A stretch of 64,000 nt of DNA from Echinarachnius parma (taxonomy: Eukaryota > Echinodermata > Echinoidea > Clypeasteroida > Echinarachniidae). The DNA is taken from positions 1 through 64,000 of the forward strand of contig JBAMJV010005542.1 of assembly GCA_037951105.1 (NCBI GenBank), written 5' to 3'. The stretch's first letter is position 1; each line of letters begins with the position of its first letter. Below the pieces are notes generated by a model. That model worked only from the letters and a program-made list of their open reading frames with translations, was not told the DNA's origin and did not search any database. This document shows, one piece after another, positions 43,695 to 52,640 of this stretch. The translations under genes were made by a program, and so were the position numbers.

Positions 43695-44439
43695 TTTGCG
43701 ACGCCTTAGAGACAGTCACGCTGAAAATCGCGCTCTTACATTTGATTCTAAGAATTTTCGTAGCAGTCTACAATCTAAAGTAAGACCGTTCCTTTTCTAT
43801 CTATCAGTGTAGCGCAATAACCCTATTTGATTTGTAAGTCCTTGGACCTTGTCAGAAGCGATTTTGAGACCATTTTCGGAGCTTTCTGTTAGGTTTTTCT
43901 GGCGCTCCGTTGGTGGTTAAGAAAATGACGCATGCGTGAATTTTTGGACGGCTCGCGGTGGGAGTGTTCCCCCGTAGTTACGGGCGAGATTCGGTCCGAG
44001 TTTTCACTCTCAGTTAAATTTTTTCTCGGGGTTTTTATACCTCGGGTCATGTATAAGATTGATTTTTATTTGGGCTTTCTCGGCCCCCTCGTTCGGGGGG
44101 TCTTGCGTCTTGGCTCGTGTATAATGTTGCTTCCTCTCTTTCCATGGCCGTCAATCATTTCGGAGACGTTGTGCTCGATTCATGAATGATGTTGAAAGTT
44201 TTTTATTTTTTTATTTTTGATGTCATGTTCGTATTCTTGCATGCCCGCCATTTTGTTTTTATAACCTTGTTGTGGTGTGTGTTGGCTCGACCTCGGGGTC
44301 GTGGCTTGTCCTTTGTTGGCCTTTGTTTTGTTGAGGGGGGGTGGTGCCTCGTCGGGGTCACCATGGGTTGAAACATGTGTTGGGGAGAGGTGGTGTCGGG
44401 GTTCTTGGCCCCTCCACCCCCTTCCCCCCCCCCCCCCTC

Positions 44440-44509
44440 CCACCCCCCCTCCCCCACACTTTAAAAAAAAAAAAAAAAAAAAAAAAGTGCGGGGGTGCCC
44501 TCGAAGGGA

Positions 44510-44543
<34 letters not shown>

Positions 44544-44600
44544 TGAAAAAAAAAAAAAAAAAAATTATTTTTTGTTAAAAAAAAAAAAATAATAATTGAG
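44440..44600. repeat. Poly-A blocks inside the DIRS element
   Basis: Runs of about 26, 30, 20 and 12 A, separated by 'GTGCGGGGGTGCCCTCGAAG', 'CTTG' and 'TTATTTTTTGTT', follow a C-rich stretch. Lys-rich open frames across it are products of composition. Confidence 0.85.
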
Positions 44601-45216
44601 TGCTTATGGGGGGATGCTAACCTCCCTTTTTTCCTTTGGTTTTTTCTTACCTTGTTCCTTTGTGCATCTAGGTATGACATCGGATGATGGTTGGGTGGAC
44701 GTCTTGTCGGCCTCGTCCGGCGAGGGTCACGAGACGGGGAGTTTGAGGCCGGGTTCCCTTCCCCCGGGGCGTTCAATGTCGGTTCCGGGGGAACCAAATT
44801 TAGAATCCCGTGCTACTAATTCGCGCCTCACGGATGGGCGAAGCAGTAGCTGTGGCACCCAGGGGTATCCTATGGCTAGAGGGTTAGTAGGGTCCCCTGA
44901 AGACGGTCCCCCTATCATCGTAGGGCCCGGGGATCGTGGCGTCAGCCGGGGTGCCGTCCCCGGTTGTAATTCGCCTATGATGTCCGGCTTTGGCCACGGT
45001 GAGCAGTTCAAGACTCGGGCCATTTCTCACCGCACACGTAAGTCCTCTCGCAAGCCGGGTAAGTCCGCTCTTTCCATAGCTTTTGACGGGCGCGGGACAC
45101 CGCGCCCGGTGCACTCGAAACGTCGCACCCAGCATGGACGAGTGACTTCTTCTCCCGGGATTCCTGACCGAGGGAGGCCAGTCCCCTCTGGACCAGGGGT
45201 AAGTCCCATGACGTGA
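44596..45216 (+). CDS. Gag-position ORF remnant in DIRS element (unassigned)
   Basis: A 206-residue frame, with another plausible Met at 44671 (MTSDDGWVDVL). It is rich in Gly, Ser, Pro and Arg, with a basic stretch near residues 150-185 (HRTRKSSRKPGKS, KRRTQHGR). No zinc knuckle or other domain was recognised. Its place, first after the left repeat and on the sense strand, is where gag would lie. The sequence is partly repeated downstream at 45826-46372, so the frame may be a reiterated, decayed fragment. Confidence 0.3.
   Translation: MSAYGGMLTSLFSFGFFLPCSFVHLGMTSDDGWVDVLSASSGEGHETGSLRPGSLPPGRSMSVPGEPNLESRATNSRLTDGRSSSCGTQGYPMARGLVGSPEDGPPIIVGPGDRGVSRGAVPGCNSPMMSGFGHGEQFKTRAISHRTRKSSRKPGKSALSIAFDGRGTPRPVHSKRRTQHGRVTSSPGIPDRGRPVPSGPGVSPMT
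44741..44970 (+). repeat. DIRS internal module, copy 1
   Basis: It contains 'GCCGGGTTCCCTTCCCCCGG', 'GCGCCTCACGGATGGGCGA', 'TGTGGCACCCAGGGG', 'CTGAAGACGGTCCCCCTATC' and 'GTCCCCGGTTGTAA'. These recur in order at 45826-46050, and in part at 45628-45742. Confidence 0.75.
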
Positions 45217-45627
45217 TTCCTTCGCTTAGAATAAACCGCTTATCAGGCTGACAAGCGGTATGATATTTCAGGTCTCAAACCTGCATCGTCTAGATTTGTA
45301 TTATTGTTGTCACTTCCTTATTACTAGCCCCTCTCTCGGTGGTAGCACTGGGCCTCGGGGTCAGTTAACACAATTGGGATTGTTGTCAGTAGTTGATAGA
45401 ATTGTTAGAAACCGATAGGAATGTGATTGAGTTGAGTACCACGGTGGTGGAAATCTAATCAGCGCTTCGGCCGTTTTTTCGTGTTATTTATAGCGCGGCC
45501 CCCTCGGAGGGGGCCTTTGCAGCAGCGCTCCGCCCCCTCCCCCCCCCCCCCCCCCCGAGATGGGGGGGGGGGTGTCTCGTTCCGCGCCGCAGCCCCCGCG
45601 GGGGGGCTAGGCTCAGAGATTTGTTGC

Positions 45628-45742
45628 CGGGTTCCCTTCCCCCGGTTCGCTGTGTGTTGGGACCGGGGGGGTATGGTTTTTTTTTTTTGGAACTCCGTTC
45701 TGCCACACAGGTGGGCAAGACAATGTATGTAACACCCAGGTG
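45628..45742 (+). repeat. DIRS internal module, copy 2 (partial)
   Basis: 'GCCGGGTTCCCTTCCCCCGG', 'TTGGGACCGGGGGGGTATGG', 'CACAGGTGGGCAAGACAATG' and 'AACACCCAGGTGAG' align with the left half of the module at 45826. Confidence 0.65.
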
Positions 45743-45825
45743 AGTTTGTTGTGTGTGGTATCTAAGCTAGGTCTTGTGCTGCCCTCTCGTTGGCCTCGGG
45801 TAGCGAGGATCGCGAGTCAGGGCGA

Positions 45826-46372
45826 TTGAGGCCGGGTTTCTTCCCCCGGTTCGAGTTGAGTTGGGACCAGGGGGAATGGATTTTCACTCCCGTTTTGCCT
45901 TTCGCGCCTCACGGTTGGGCGAGGCAATGTTGTGGCACCCAGGTGATCCCTTGGCTTAAGGTTTGTAGGGTGATCCTGAAGACGGTCCCCCTATCACTGC
46001 AGGGCCCGGGACCGTTGCGCCAGCCTAGGTGCTATCCCCGGTTGTAAGTCGCAGGCGGTACGGTAAGGCCGACTAACCCCAGCTTTAGATAATTAAGCTA
46101 TATTAAAGCTAGCTGGGGTTCGCCACGGTAAAAGATGTTATTCCCCGGGCCACTTCTTACCTTTACCAATAAGTCCTCTCACAAGCAGGAGTAGCCAGCT
46201 CGTTCCGAGGCCTTTGACGCACGTGGGTCAGCAGTGCATCCAGGAGCCTACTGGGCATCGTCCAGCTTACGACCATACCACGCTGGTTATATCTACCCAG
46301 GATGGACGGGCTACTGCTTATTCCCGGATACCTGGTCTCGGTAGGCCAGTTCCCACCAGGCCGTGGGTAAGT
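45826..46372 (+). repeat. DIRS internal module, copy 3 plus its extension
   Basis: 'GCCGGGTTTCTTCCCCCGG' through 'CTGAAGACGGTCCCCCTATC', then 'GCCACGGTAAAAGATG', 'AATAAGTCCTCTCACAAGC', 'GGTAGGCCAGTTCCCACC' follow the same order as 44741-45205. An extra 'AGCTTTAG..CTAGCTGGGG' inverted pair near 46080-46115 is unique to this copy. Confidence 0.7.
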
Positions 46373-46457
46373 ACTCTTAGTCTTGCGGCTGTTTCTGTCC
46401 GTTCTGTCGGCGCTCCCCCTGGTGCTGTGGTACAGGGGGATGTGATGTACATTTCGG

Positions 46458-46532
46458 GGTGCCGTGGCGCAGCGGTAACGCCTCTGACTCCAGGTCAGAA
46501 GACTGCGTGTTCGCATCACGTTGGGGTCACCA
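46458..46532 (+). tRNA. tRNA-Trp(CCA)-like sequence with encoded CCA, probably a pseudogene or SINE head
   Basis: The 72-base body (46458-46529) folds as a cloverleaf. A box TGGCGCAGCGG; anticodon stem TCTGA/TCAGA enclosing loop CTCCAGG, anticodon CCA at 46490-46492; T arm GCGTG/CACGT with loop TTCGCAT (B box). The D-arm, anticodon and T-arm sequences closely follow metazoan tRNA-Trp. The acceptor stem GGTGCCG/TGGGGTC has several G-T pairs and one G-G mismatch. The discriminator A is followed by CCA, normally added after transcription in animals. That and the location inside a DIRS element argue for a retroposed, tRNA-derived sequence. Confidence 0.6.
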
Positions 46533-47959
46533 TTATGTGATATGGTTCTTTGGTGTGTATATATTTAGAGTTAAATTTGAAGTTTGTCCCATACTCGTTG
46601 CTCATGACAGTGCGACAATGTATGAGGGAATAGATTTTATGATGTGGCTTCCAGGAGATCCCGTTACTTTAGGTAGTGGGATCGATCCGTGCGCTAGCCA
46701 GGGTGTCGCCCCGGGCTATTAGACGCTAGCGTAATTTTTGATAATTGCCACGGTAAATTAATTAAGAAAGGAGCCATGTTATGGCTTGTATTTAAATTTT
46801 GGTTACGCATATGGATAAGTTCCTGTCGCTCTCAGTGAATGCTATTTGATTCTTGAGGAGCGGGAGTATGGTTTGAGCCCCATCTAGACGTAGGTCATGC
46901 TGTGAGCTGTATTAAAATTCTCTCGATATAGTCGTCTTGACCGCATGTCCTTGACGCACGGGTTGATGCGCGTCACTTGCCACGGGGTGTTTAGTCACCT
47001 GCGCGGGGTAGGTTCCTTTGGTTCCGTTGGTTCCTTTGGCTCCCCCGGGATCCCTGTCCGCGGTAGACCTATCCGGGTGCCCGCGCGACCCCTGGCGGGT
47101 CCCCTTATCGCTGTCCTTGCTCTTGTCCCGTGGGGTGGGGGGGGGAGCCGGTGCCCCCCCCCCCCCACCGACTTCCCTTTGGTTTTTACCTTCGGGCGTC
47201 TAGGTGGGGCGCCGGACAGTTATATTTTTTGTGGAGGTTTCGCTTCCCTCGTCGAGTGAGGGTCGCGAGGCTGCAGGATGAGGCATCTGTTTGCGGACCA
47301 GGCGGGTCCAGATTCGTGCTCGGACGAGATCGCCAGGGCTTTAGGTTGCGTCCTGGCAGGGTCGCCACGACTCTTGTCTTATGGCTTGTTTGTCTACTAC
47401 TAACTCCCCTAGGCCTGTGTGGATCCGGCCCGGTTTGAGCCCGATCTCAGGGCATAACGTTGCCTGTGGGTCTGGGTTATGCGCCGGGCTCCGTTGCGAT
47501 GGCCAGTGGGCCATTGTTGGTTTTAAGCCACGCGATCGGCGTTGTTTATGTTGTGGACAAGGAGTTGTATCATAGGGTCAGCCTCGTTAAGGCGGTTACT
47601 CATCAGTTCGATTCCCCTTTCTCAGTCGAATGCTCGTGTGCACGGATGGCGGGCTGGCCATTGCATTTAAGACAGTTTGGCTTTGATAGGGTGGTTAGCC
47701 AACTTGGTATCCCAACGTTCTATACCTCGTTTTCCGGGGGAGGACTGAATTTTCCGTGGACACAGTCGGGGTTTTCTTCTTCCTCAGCCCCGTTGCTGTG
47801 TAACTAAACCTGATCCGGTGTCGTTGGTTCCCTTGCGTACGAGGCTCCCCGGCTGATATTGTATCTCGGTTTTTTTTTGCCGTTCTAGATGTCCCTTGTT
47901 TCAGCATGGAGTCTTTCATTCATCCCCACGCCCCCGTTCGCCTAGGCTGTTGGCAGTCT

Positions 47960-48503
47960 CTCGGTTCCCAGGTTGGGTTGCGGTCAGTTCAGTGCCGAGG
48001 CCTTCTCATTTGGCCTGAAGTCCTTCTCCAGGGACCCCTTTCGGCAGGTGTCGGTGGTGCCAGGCTCCCACGATCTCGAGGAGTCCGGATATTCTCTTTT
48101 CAGAGGTCGTACTTCGTCTGCTCCTTGCAGAGATACTCAGTTGGGTCAGGTCGCTAGGTCCCTCATCATCGAGTTGAAGTCACGAGTGATTCCTTCGGGT
48201 GGTTCAGATGCCTTCCGTCGCCTACGCATGAGGCTGTTGGCTCCGGCGGAGTCTTGGCAGGTTCCCGGCCTCCTCATCAGCTTGGTGGTCCTAGTGCCGG
48301 TTGTCGTTTCTCCTTCCGGTCCCTACAAATGCTCCAGATGCAGGATATTTGGGGGGTTTTTCTTCCGCCCCTCCAGGGACGGTCGGTCGGGGTTGGGTTC
48401 CCGACAGTCCCATGGTCGTTGCAGATATAAGCTGGCGGGGGGGGGACGCGAGGCCGTCTCCTCCCGTCTCAATGGCTCCTTCTCCCCACGGTCTTCAGGA
48501 TGA
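47960..48503 (+). CDS. Uncharacterised ORF in the DIRS body
   Basis: A 176-residue frame (Met at 47973) with charged, mixed composition for its first ~100 residues (DLEESGYSLFRGR, LIIELKSRVIPSGG), then compositionally odd. No RT or RNase H motif was seen (no YxDD-like motif). By position it could be a gag remnant or part of a decayed polyprotein. Confidence 0.25.
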
Positions 48504-48529
48504 TTTGCGGGGGGGCAATTAAGTCTTAA

Positions 48530-48885
48530 TGGACAATAGATTCCTTGAGAGTCATTTATCTGGCTTATGTGGGGTAGCTCACATGAAATAGTGATACACA
48601 TGATTGAGGTGACCTAATATGTATGTAGGTTGCCTATTACTGATGGCACTAACATTAGCAGTGTATCTGCGGTATTCGTCATGGCGCTCTATTTATATGA
48701 GAATGGGTTTATAGTGACAATATTTGGCTAGTATTGTAGTGGTGGAGTTTGCAATTTGAGGGCCAGAACATGGCTCATTTGTTGTTTTGCCTATGGTAAA
48801 GGAAATGCAAGTATTTGGTAAATGCTTGCCAATTGCAAACTTAATAATTTTATTTGAATTATACTGCATCGAGAGCCTAGTTCCC
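48530..48885. other. AT-rich interruption within the DIRS body
   Basis: About 350 bases of low-GC sequence, unlike the GC-rich flanks, sit immediately before the recombinase remnant, where RT/RNase H would normally end. It may be an insertion or a filler at a deletion. No repeat family was recognised. Confidence 0.4.
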
Positions 48886-48897
48886 GAATCATGCAGG

Positions 48898-49427
48898 CGC
48901 TTTGTGTTACGACGCCCATCTCCCAGGTCTCTGGTACCGTCCTGGGTCTCGACCGGTGTTCTCAGGCCTTGGTCCGTGCTCCAGGTTGAGCCTATGTTGA
49001 GGGCCTCCCTTGGCTGGAGCCGGTCCTGCCGGTCTTCCTGCTGGCGTTGGCCCTGACCCGAGGCGGAGTACCTGGCGCACCTTGTTAGCATTAGGTCAGG
49101 GCTGGTAAGAGATGGGTGGTGGTCGGCCCTTCCGTCCAAGGGGGCTGTTTATTACTGGGAACCCAGTTTTTTGCCCAGCCGCCGGCCCGGGGTCACAAGA
49201 CCCGGGCAATGGACGCGTCTGGGCTCCCCTTCGTTAATGGTGCTGGCGATTCTCGCAGCAGGACATGATACGCTTGTTTTTAGTCACTTGTCCATGCCCA
49301 CGAGTTCCGGGCGATGGCCGACTCGTGGGCTCTCGTTAACGGAGCCCCTGTTGGGCGAGGTTCTACGGGCTCCTTGCTGGGCGTCGCCAAATGCGTTCGT
49401 CTCATGTTATCGGCGAGACGTGGTGGC
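48898..49427 (+). pseudogene. Tyrosine recombinase remnant of the DIRS element
   Basis: DIRS recombinases are integrases that circularise and insert the element using an Arg...HxxR...Tyr set. The sequence reads RRPSPRSLVPSWVSTGVLR, then QVEPMLRASLGW, then in a second frame VFLLALALTR (candidate Arg box, CGA at 49059-49061). After a gap come HAHEFRAMADSWALVNGAP (His at 49299, Arg at 49308) and, after a one-base shift near 49350, LGEVLRAPCWASPNAFVSCY with Tyr at 49408-49410. Order and spacing fit the family, but at least two frameshifts and a stop (TAG at 49281) make it inactive. The location just before the ICR is as expected. Confidence 0.75.
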
Positions 49428-49552
49428 CGGAGGCCCGGTCCTTGCTGAGGCGGTTCTGGCGGCTGGCCCTATGTAGATGTAGTCTGCGTTGTCCGACCCC
49501 TCCTCCAGTCAGTAAGTATACTTCCCGTATGCTATTTGTGTGGGTCAGGGAT

Positions 49553-49651
49553 TATACAAATGTTGAAGGGGGTTGGTTAGGGATCTCGATATGGATTAAA
49601 TGAATCTTAGTGATTTCATTATCCATTAGAGATACTAACCAACCCCCTTCA
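49553..49651. repeat. DIRS internal complementary region (ICR)
   Basis: 49553-49596 is the exact reverse complement of the left outer end (43535-43578). 49597-49651 is the reverse complement of the right outer end (down from 49876). The junction reads ATATGGAT|TAAATGAATC. In DIRS elements this region templates completion of both ends. Confidence 0.92.
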
Positions 49652-49694
49652 TAAATTCCCTCCCGTCCTCCCCGCGTCGGTAGTCGTGCGCGTT

Positions 49695-49838
49695 TGAAAG
49701 AGGACAATTATGGCCCAGCGCCAGGTATATATAGGTGGTGTAGTCTCGGTCCAAGGCAGTTTCTTTTTAGGGTGGTTTTTAGCGAGTTGTTTTCTGTGCA
49801 TCCAAATGGATATACAAATGTTGAAGGGGGTTGGTTAG
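49695..49838 (-). repeat. DIRS right inverted terminal repeat
   Basis: Inverted partner of 43551-43694, with no mismatch seen. The unique right extension (49839-49876, TATCTCTAATGGATAATG...) is mirrored in the ICR. No target-site duplication was evident, as expected for recombinase-mediated insertion. Confidence 0.92.
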
Positions 49839-49876
49839 TATCTCTAATGGATAATGAAATCACTAAGATTCATTTA

Positions 49877-50150
49877 ATAGCTATTCATATTTTAAAGAAT
49901 TTTCCAAATGAAATTTAGTTATGAAAAAAGCGCTCCGTGCGAAGTCACACACGTGACCCATGCCATTTGACCTCTGACATTGAGTTACGTAATCCTTATA
50001 AAATCTTTTGTGTTAAGTTTGAAAGACTACATCATATTCAAGTCACATATGAAGTAAAAAATCATTATAGTCTCATACTTACTGAAATATAAGCATCCCA
50101 TTTCAAAATTTGTCATGTTTTGGGTCACACACGTGACCAAGAATGGCCCC
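49877..50150. mobile_element. Host element interrupted by the DIRS insertion (right part)
   Basis: AT-rich DNA with GTCACACACGTGACC at 49944 and 50124, ending 'CCAAGAATGGCCCC', the inverse of the left edge near 43038. Confidence 0.4.
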
Positions 50151-50429
50151 AATACGCATAAGTCTATTGCTTTGCACTTGATGTCAATATTTTAGCATGT
50201 TGCTAATTTCGCGATTCACAAGTGATTCGTGAAATTCAGGACAATAAAACCCTCGCAAAATATATAGCGTAGCCCAGAATGAGTTAGTGATGATGAGATA
50301 AATTCAATTAAATTCAATTCAAAGCTGAAATGTAATGTTTCCACATCAGCAGTAGATCACATTTTATATGTTGCTGTTTCTAATGATGGATTTTTAATGT
50401 TTTCATGGATATACACACTTGTGATGTAA
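50151..50429. other. No gene seen
   Basis: AT-rich, with an 'AAATTCAATTAAATTCAATTC' style short repeat near 50300. Nothing else was recognised. Confidence 0.4.
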
Positions 50430-50665
50430 CAAATATATATTTGTCTGTTTGTATGTTTAAGTGTGTATGTGTATGTACAAGTGTTTTCATATATGTGTGT
50501 ATGTGCGGGCTTTCATGTGTGTGTGTTTTGATATGTGATTTAACATGTGATTGTTTGTGTGTTTTCATGCATGTGTGTATGTTTGTGTTTCCATAAAGGG
50601 GTGTTTGTATATATCACTTGTGAGAATATGTGTGTTTGTATGTGTTTTTTTTAATACATATATGT
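50430..50665. repeat. TG-rich degenerate microsatellite
   Basis: TGTGTGTATG-type words predominate on the + strand. His/Thr-rich reverse frames are products of composition. Confidence 0.8.
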
Positions 50666-50854
50666 ATGTGTAAGCTTGTTAAAATTGGATTTACACAAAG
50701 ATATAACATATCTTGCTCAATTAGATTTAATGAGAAATGTTTCTGGATAACAACCCATTATATGCATTAGTAATGCTCCAGGCTATATAATACTCCCTCT
50801 TCCGCTTTTCATCACTATGAGTGGTGTTAAGAACTTTAGACATTCCTTCCTATC

Positions 50855-50915
50855 TATTTATTTTCCCATAGAGTTAATGCACAATACATCATGACCATGT
50901 GGGCAGTGGGTTAAC
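50855..50915 (+). mobile_element. Family A element, right half
   Basis: 'TTTTCCCATAGAGTTAATGC', 'CATCATGACCATGTGGGCAG', ending 'TGGGTTAAC'. Its right TTAA joins the following family B copy. Confidence 0.55.
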
Positions 50916-51229
50916 CCGTTCAAGTTAATAGATTGTTGGTATAACATGCATTCTTCATTGAACACAGCAGATGGGTGGAATTCACAAAGGAGGTTTGTAC
51001 AAACCATGGTTTGACAATGGTCTACATCTATGGAATGTTGCTCATATACAAGTAAATTGTACATCCACATTGTTAATAAGTAAGGAGTTTACATTCCTTC
51101 TCCATCAGTTTACAAATGGCATTCCATAGATGTAAACCATAATAGTCAAACCATGGTTTGTACAAACCTACAAACCTCCTTTATGAATTCCACCCATGTC
51201 TTTGTGAGACCATCCTGAAAGGGTTAAAA
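50912..51229 (-). mobile_element. Family B element split by a nested MITE
   Basis: The left part is 'TTAACCCGTTCAAGTTAATA', 'TTGGTATAACATGCATTCTT'. The right part is 'TTTGTGAGACCATCCTGAAA' and GGGTTAA. The two parts make one family B copy when the 227-base element 50971-51197 is removed, so this insertion is younger than that copy. Confidence 0.7.
50971..51197. mobile_element. TIR element, TGGGTGGAATTCACAAAGG family, 227 bp
   Basis: The left end TGGGTGGAATTCACAAAGG mirrors the right end CCTTTATGAATTCCACCCA. Pairing continues through GTTTGTACAAACCATGGTTT on both arms and GTCTACATCTATGGAATG against CATTCCATAGATGTAAAC. The TIRs are about 65 bases with a short AT-rich centre. Confidence 0.8.
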
Positions 51230-51312
51230 CATTTGATTGTTGGTGTAACATGCATTCTCCATAGACAACAGCCTAGATGTATGTGCAAGATCAGTCCTGA
51301 AAAGGTGAAGTG
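51223..51312 (-). mobile_element. Family B element
   Basis: 'GGGTTAAAACATTTGATTG', 'TTGGTGTAACATGCATTCTC', 'CATAGACAACAGCCTAGATG', 'AGATCAGTCCTGAAAAGG'. It follows directly on the interrupted copy and shares its TTAA. Confidence 0.65.
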
Positions 51313-51404
51313 GAAAATAGTGCAGGCAGGCAGCCTTCACCTTTCCCTGCACATTTTAAGCCCCCAAAATCAATTTTTAATGTTTAAATGTCTGTGTTAA
51401 TGGA

Positions 51405-52345
51405 TTTTCATTGCCTGTTTAATGATGTGTTTTATTGGTTAGCACTAGTTGTTCATCCGTGCATGCTTAGCGAATGTTCGGTTTGGGTAAACATTGCTTT
51501 TGTATTGCTTTTGTATATCTCAAATTGTGTTTAATGATGTGCTTCATTCGCATTTACATGGAAGTGGTACTAGTTGTTCATCAGTGCATGCATATCGAAC
51601 GCTCACTTTGGGTCGCTGTTGTATATGTGTTTTCATAACCCTAACAGTTAACTCATGATTCGGGACTGGTGCCCAATATACTCAATGTGAGGTAGATGAG
51701 AAGAATATACATGTACAATATACCTCAATCAAATACTCAGTAGTCTCAAACAGTTTTAATGGCTTTTCATTGTGTGTTTAATGATGTGCTTCATTGGCAT
51801 TTACATGGAAGCCGGACTAGTTGTTCATCCGTGCATGCATAGCGAATGTTCGGTTTGGGTATAAAACATTGCTATTGTTTTTGCTTTCATAACAGTTAAC
51901 CCATTCAGAACTGGCGCCCAATATACTCAATGTGAGGTTGATGGAGAATATTCGTTATACCATAATCAAATACTTAGTAGTCTCAAACAGCTCTAATGGC
52001 TTTTCATTTTGTGTTTAATGATGTGCTTCATTGGCATTTACATGGAAGCCGGACTAGTTGTTCATCCGTGCATGCATATTGAATGTTCACTTTGGGTATA
52101 AAACATTGCTATTGTTTTTGCTTTTATAACTTGAACAGTTAACCCATTCAGAACTGACGTCCAAGATACTCAATGTGAGATCGATGGAAAATACACAATC
52201 AAATGCTGTACTATTTGCACAGCTTTAATGGCTTTTCATTGTGTGTTTAATTATTTGTTTTTATTGCCATATACATGGAAGTCGCATTAGTTGCACATCC
52301 CGTGCATGCTAATTGCAAAATGAATTTTCGCTTTGGGTAAACATG
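51405..52345. repeat. Tandem repeat, about 235-bp unit, four copies, each including family B
   Basis: 'CTAGTTGTTCATCCGTGCAT' or a variant lies near 51448, 51571, 51821, 52054 and 52288. Each main unit also has 'TGGCTTTTCATTGTGTGTTT', 'GCTTCATTGGCATTTACATG' and a family B segment 'AACCCATTCAGAACTGGCGC', 'ATACTCAATGTGAGGTTGAT'. So the amplified unit already contained the short element. Confidence 0.8.
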
Positions 52346-52479
52346 TGCAATTTGCTGACTCATTGCTATAGAATTGTACACAGTTAAAACATAATCCTCT
52401 CTAATTTGTTTTTTCTCCCAATAAAACCATAATTATCTCAATAGCAGAGAGGACATTTGAATTGAAATTATACTTCTAT

Positions 52480-52640
52480 AATAATAGTAATAATAATAAT
52501 AATATAGTTTCTTATATAGCGCTAAATACATAAATTATGTTCCATAGCGCTTTACACTATTATTACCCCGGTCATAGGATACAATGCATACCAGCACACA
52601 TTGTGTGCACCATCTCCACTCCCTGGGGAGCATTCCTTCA
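52480..52640. repeat. TATAGCGC...AGCGCTTTACA dispersed element
   Basis: 'TTTCTTATATAGCGCTAAAT' and 'CCATAGCGCTTTACACTATT' follow a (TAA)n lead. 'TACCCCGGTCATAGGATAC' and 'CACTCCCTGGGGAGCATTCC' extend further than at 22368, so this copy is longer. Confidence 0.7.

Larger units (their letters stand above)
43535..49876 (+). mobile_element. DIRS-type tyrosine-recombinase retrotransposon, defective
   Basis: DIRS elements carry gag, RT/RNase H and a tyrosine recombinase between inverted terminal repeats, with an internal complementary region (ICR) that templates the ends of a circular intermediate. Here 144-bp inverted repeats (43551-43694 and 49695-49838) match base for base by eye. The ICR (49553-49651) is complementary to the left outer end (43535-43578) and then the right outer end (about 49822-49876), fused. 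That fixes both boundaries to within one base. The body is GC-rich against an AT-rich host and contains a frameshifted recombinase remnant near the ICR, as expected. I see no reverse transcriptase. Intact ends with a broken body suggest mobilisation in trans. Confidence 0.9.

Noticed and set aside
44180-44797. 205-residue reverse frame inside the DIRS element
   Set aside because: It spans poly-T/poly-A and poly-G tracts, antisense to the element; composition only.
47560-47640. Second tRNA-like B box (AGTTCGATTCC)
   Set aside because: No matching A box or cloverleaf could be built upstream.
44600-48900. Search for RT/RNase H motifs in the DIRS body
   Set aside because: I saw no YxDD-like or RNase H pattern in the frames I read. 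A frameshift-tolerant search could still find traces, so absence is not proven.
43535-49876. LTR retrotransposon or DNA transposon interpretation
   Set aside because: The termini are inverted, not direct, repeats, and the ICR complementary to both ends is specific to DIRS; no target duplication was seen.
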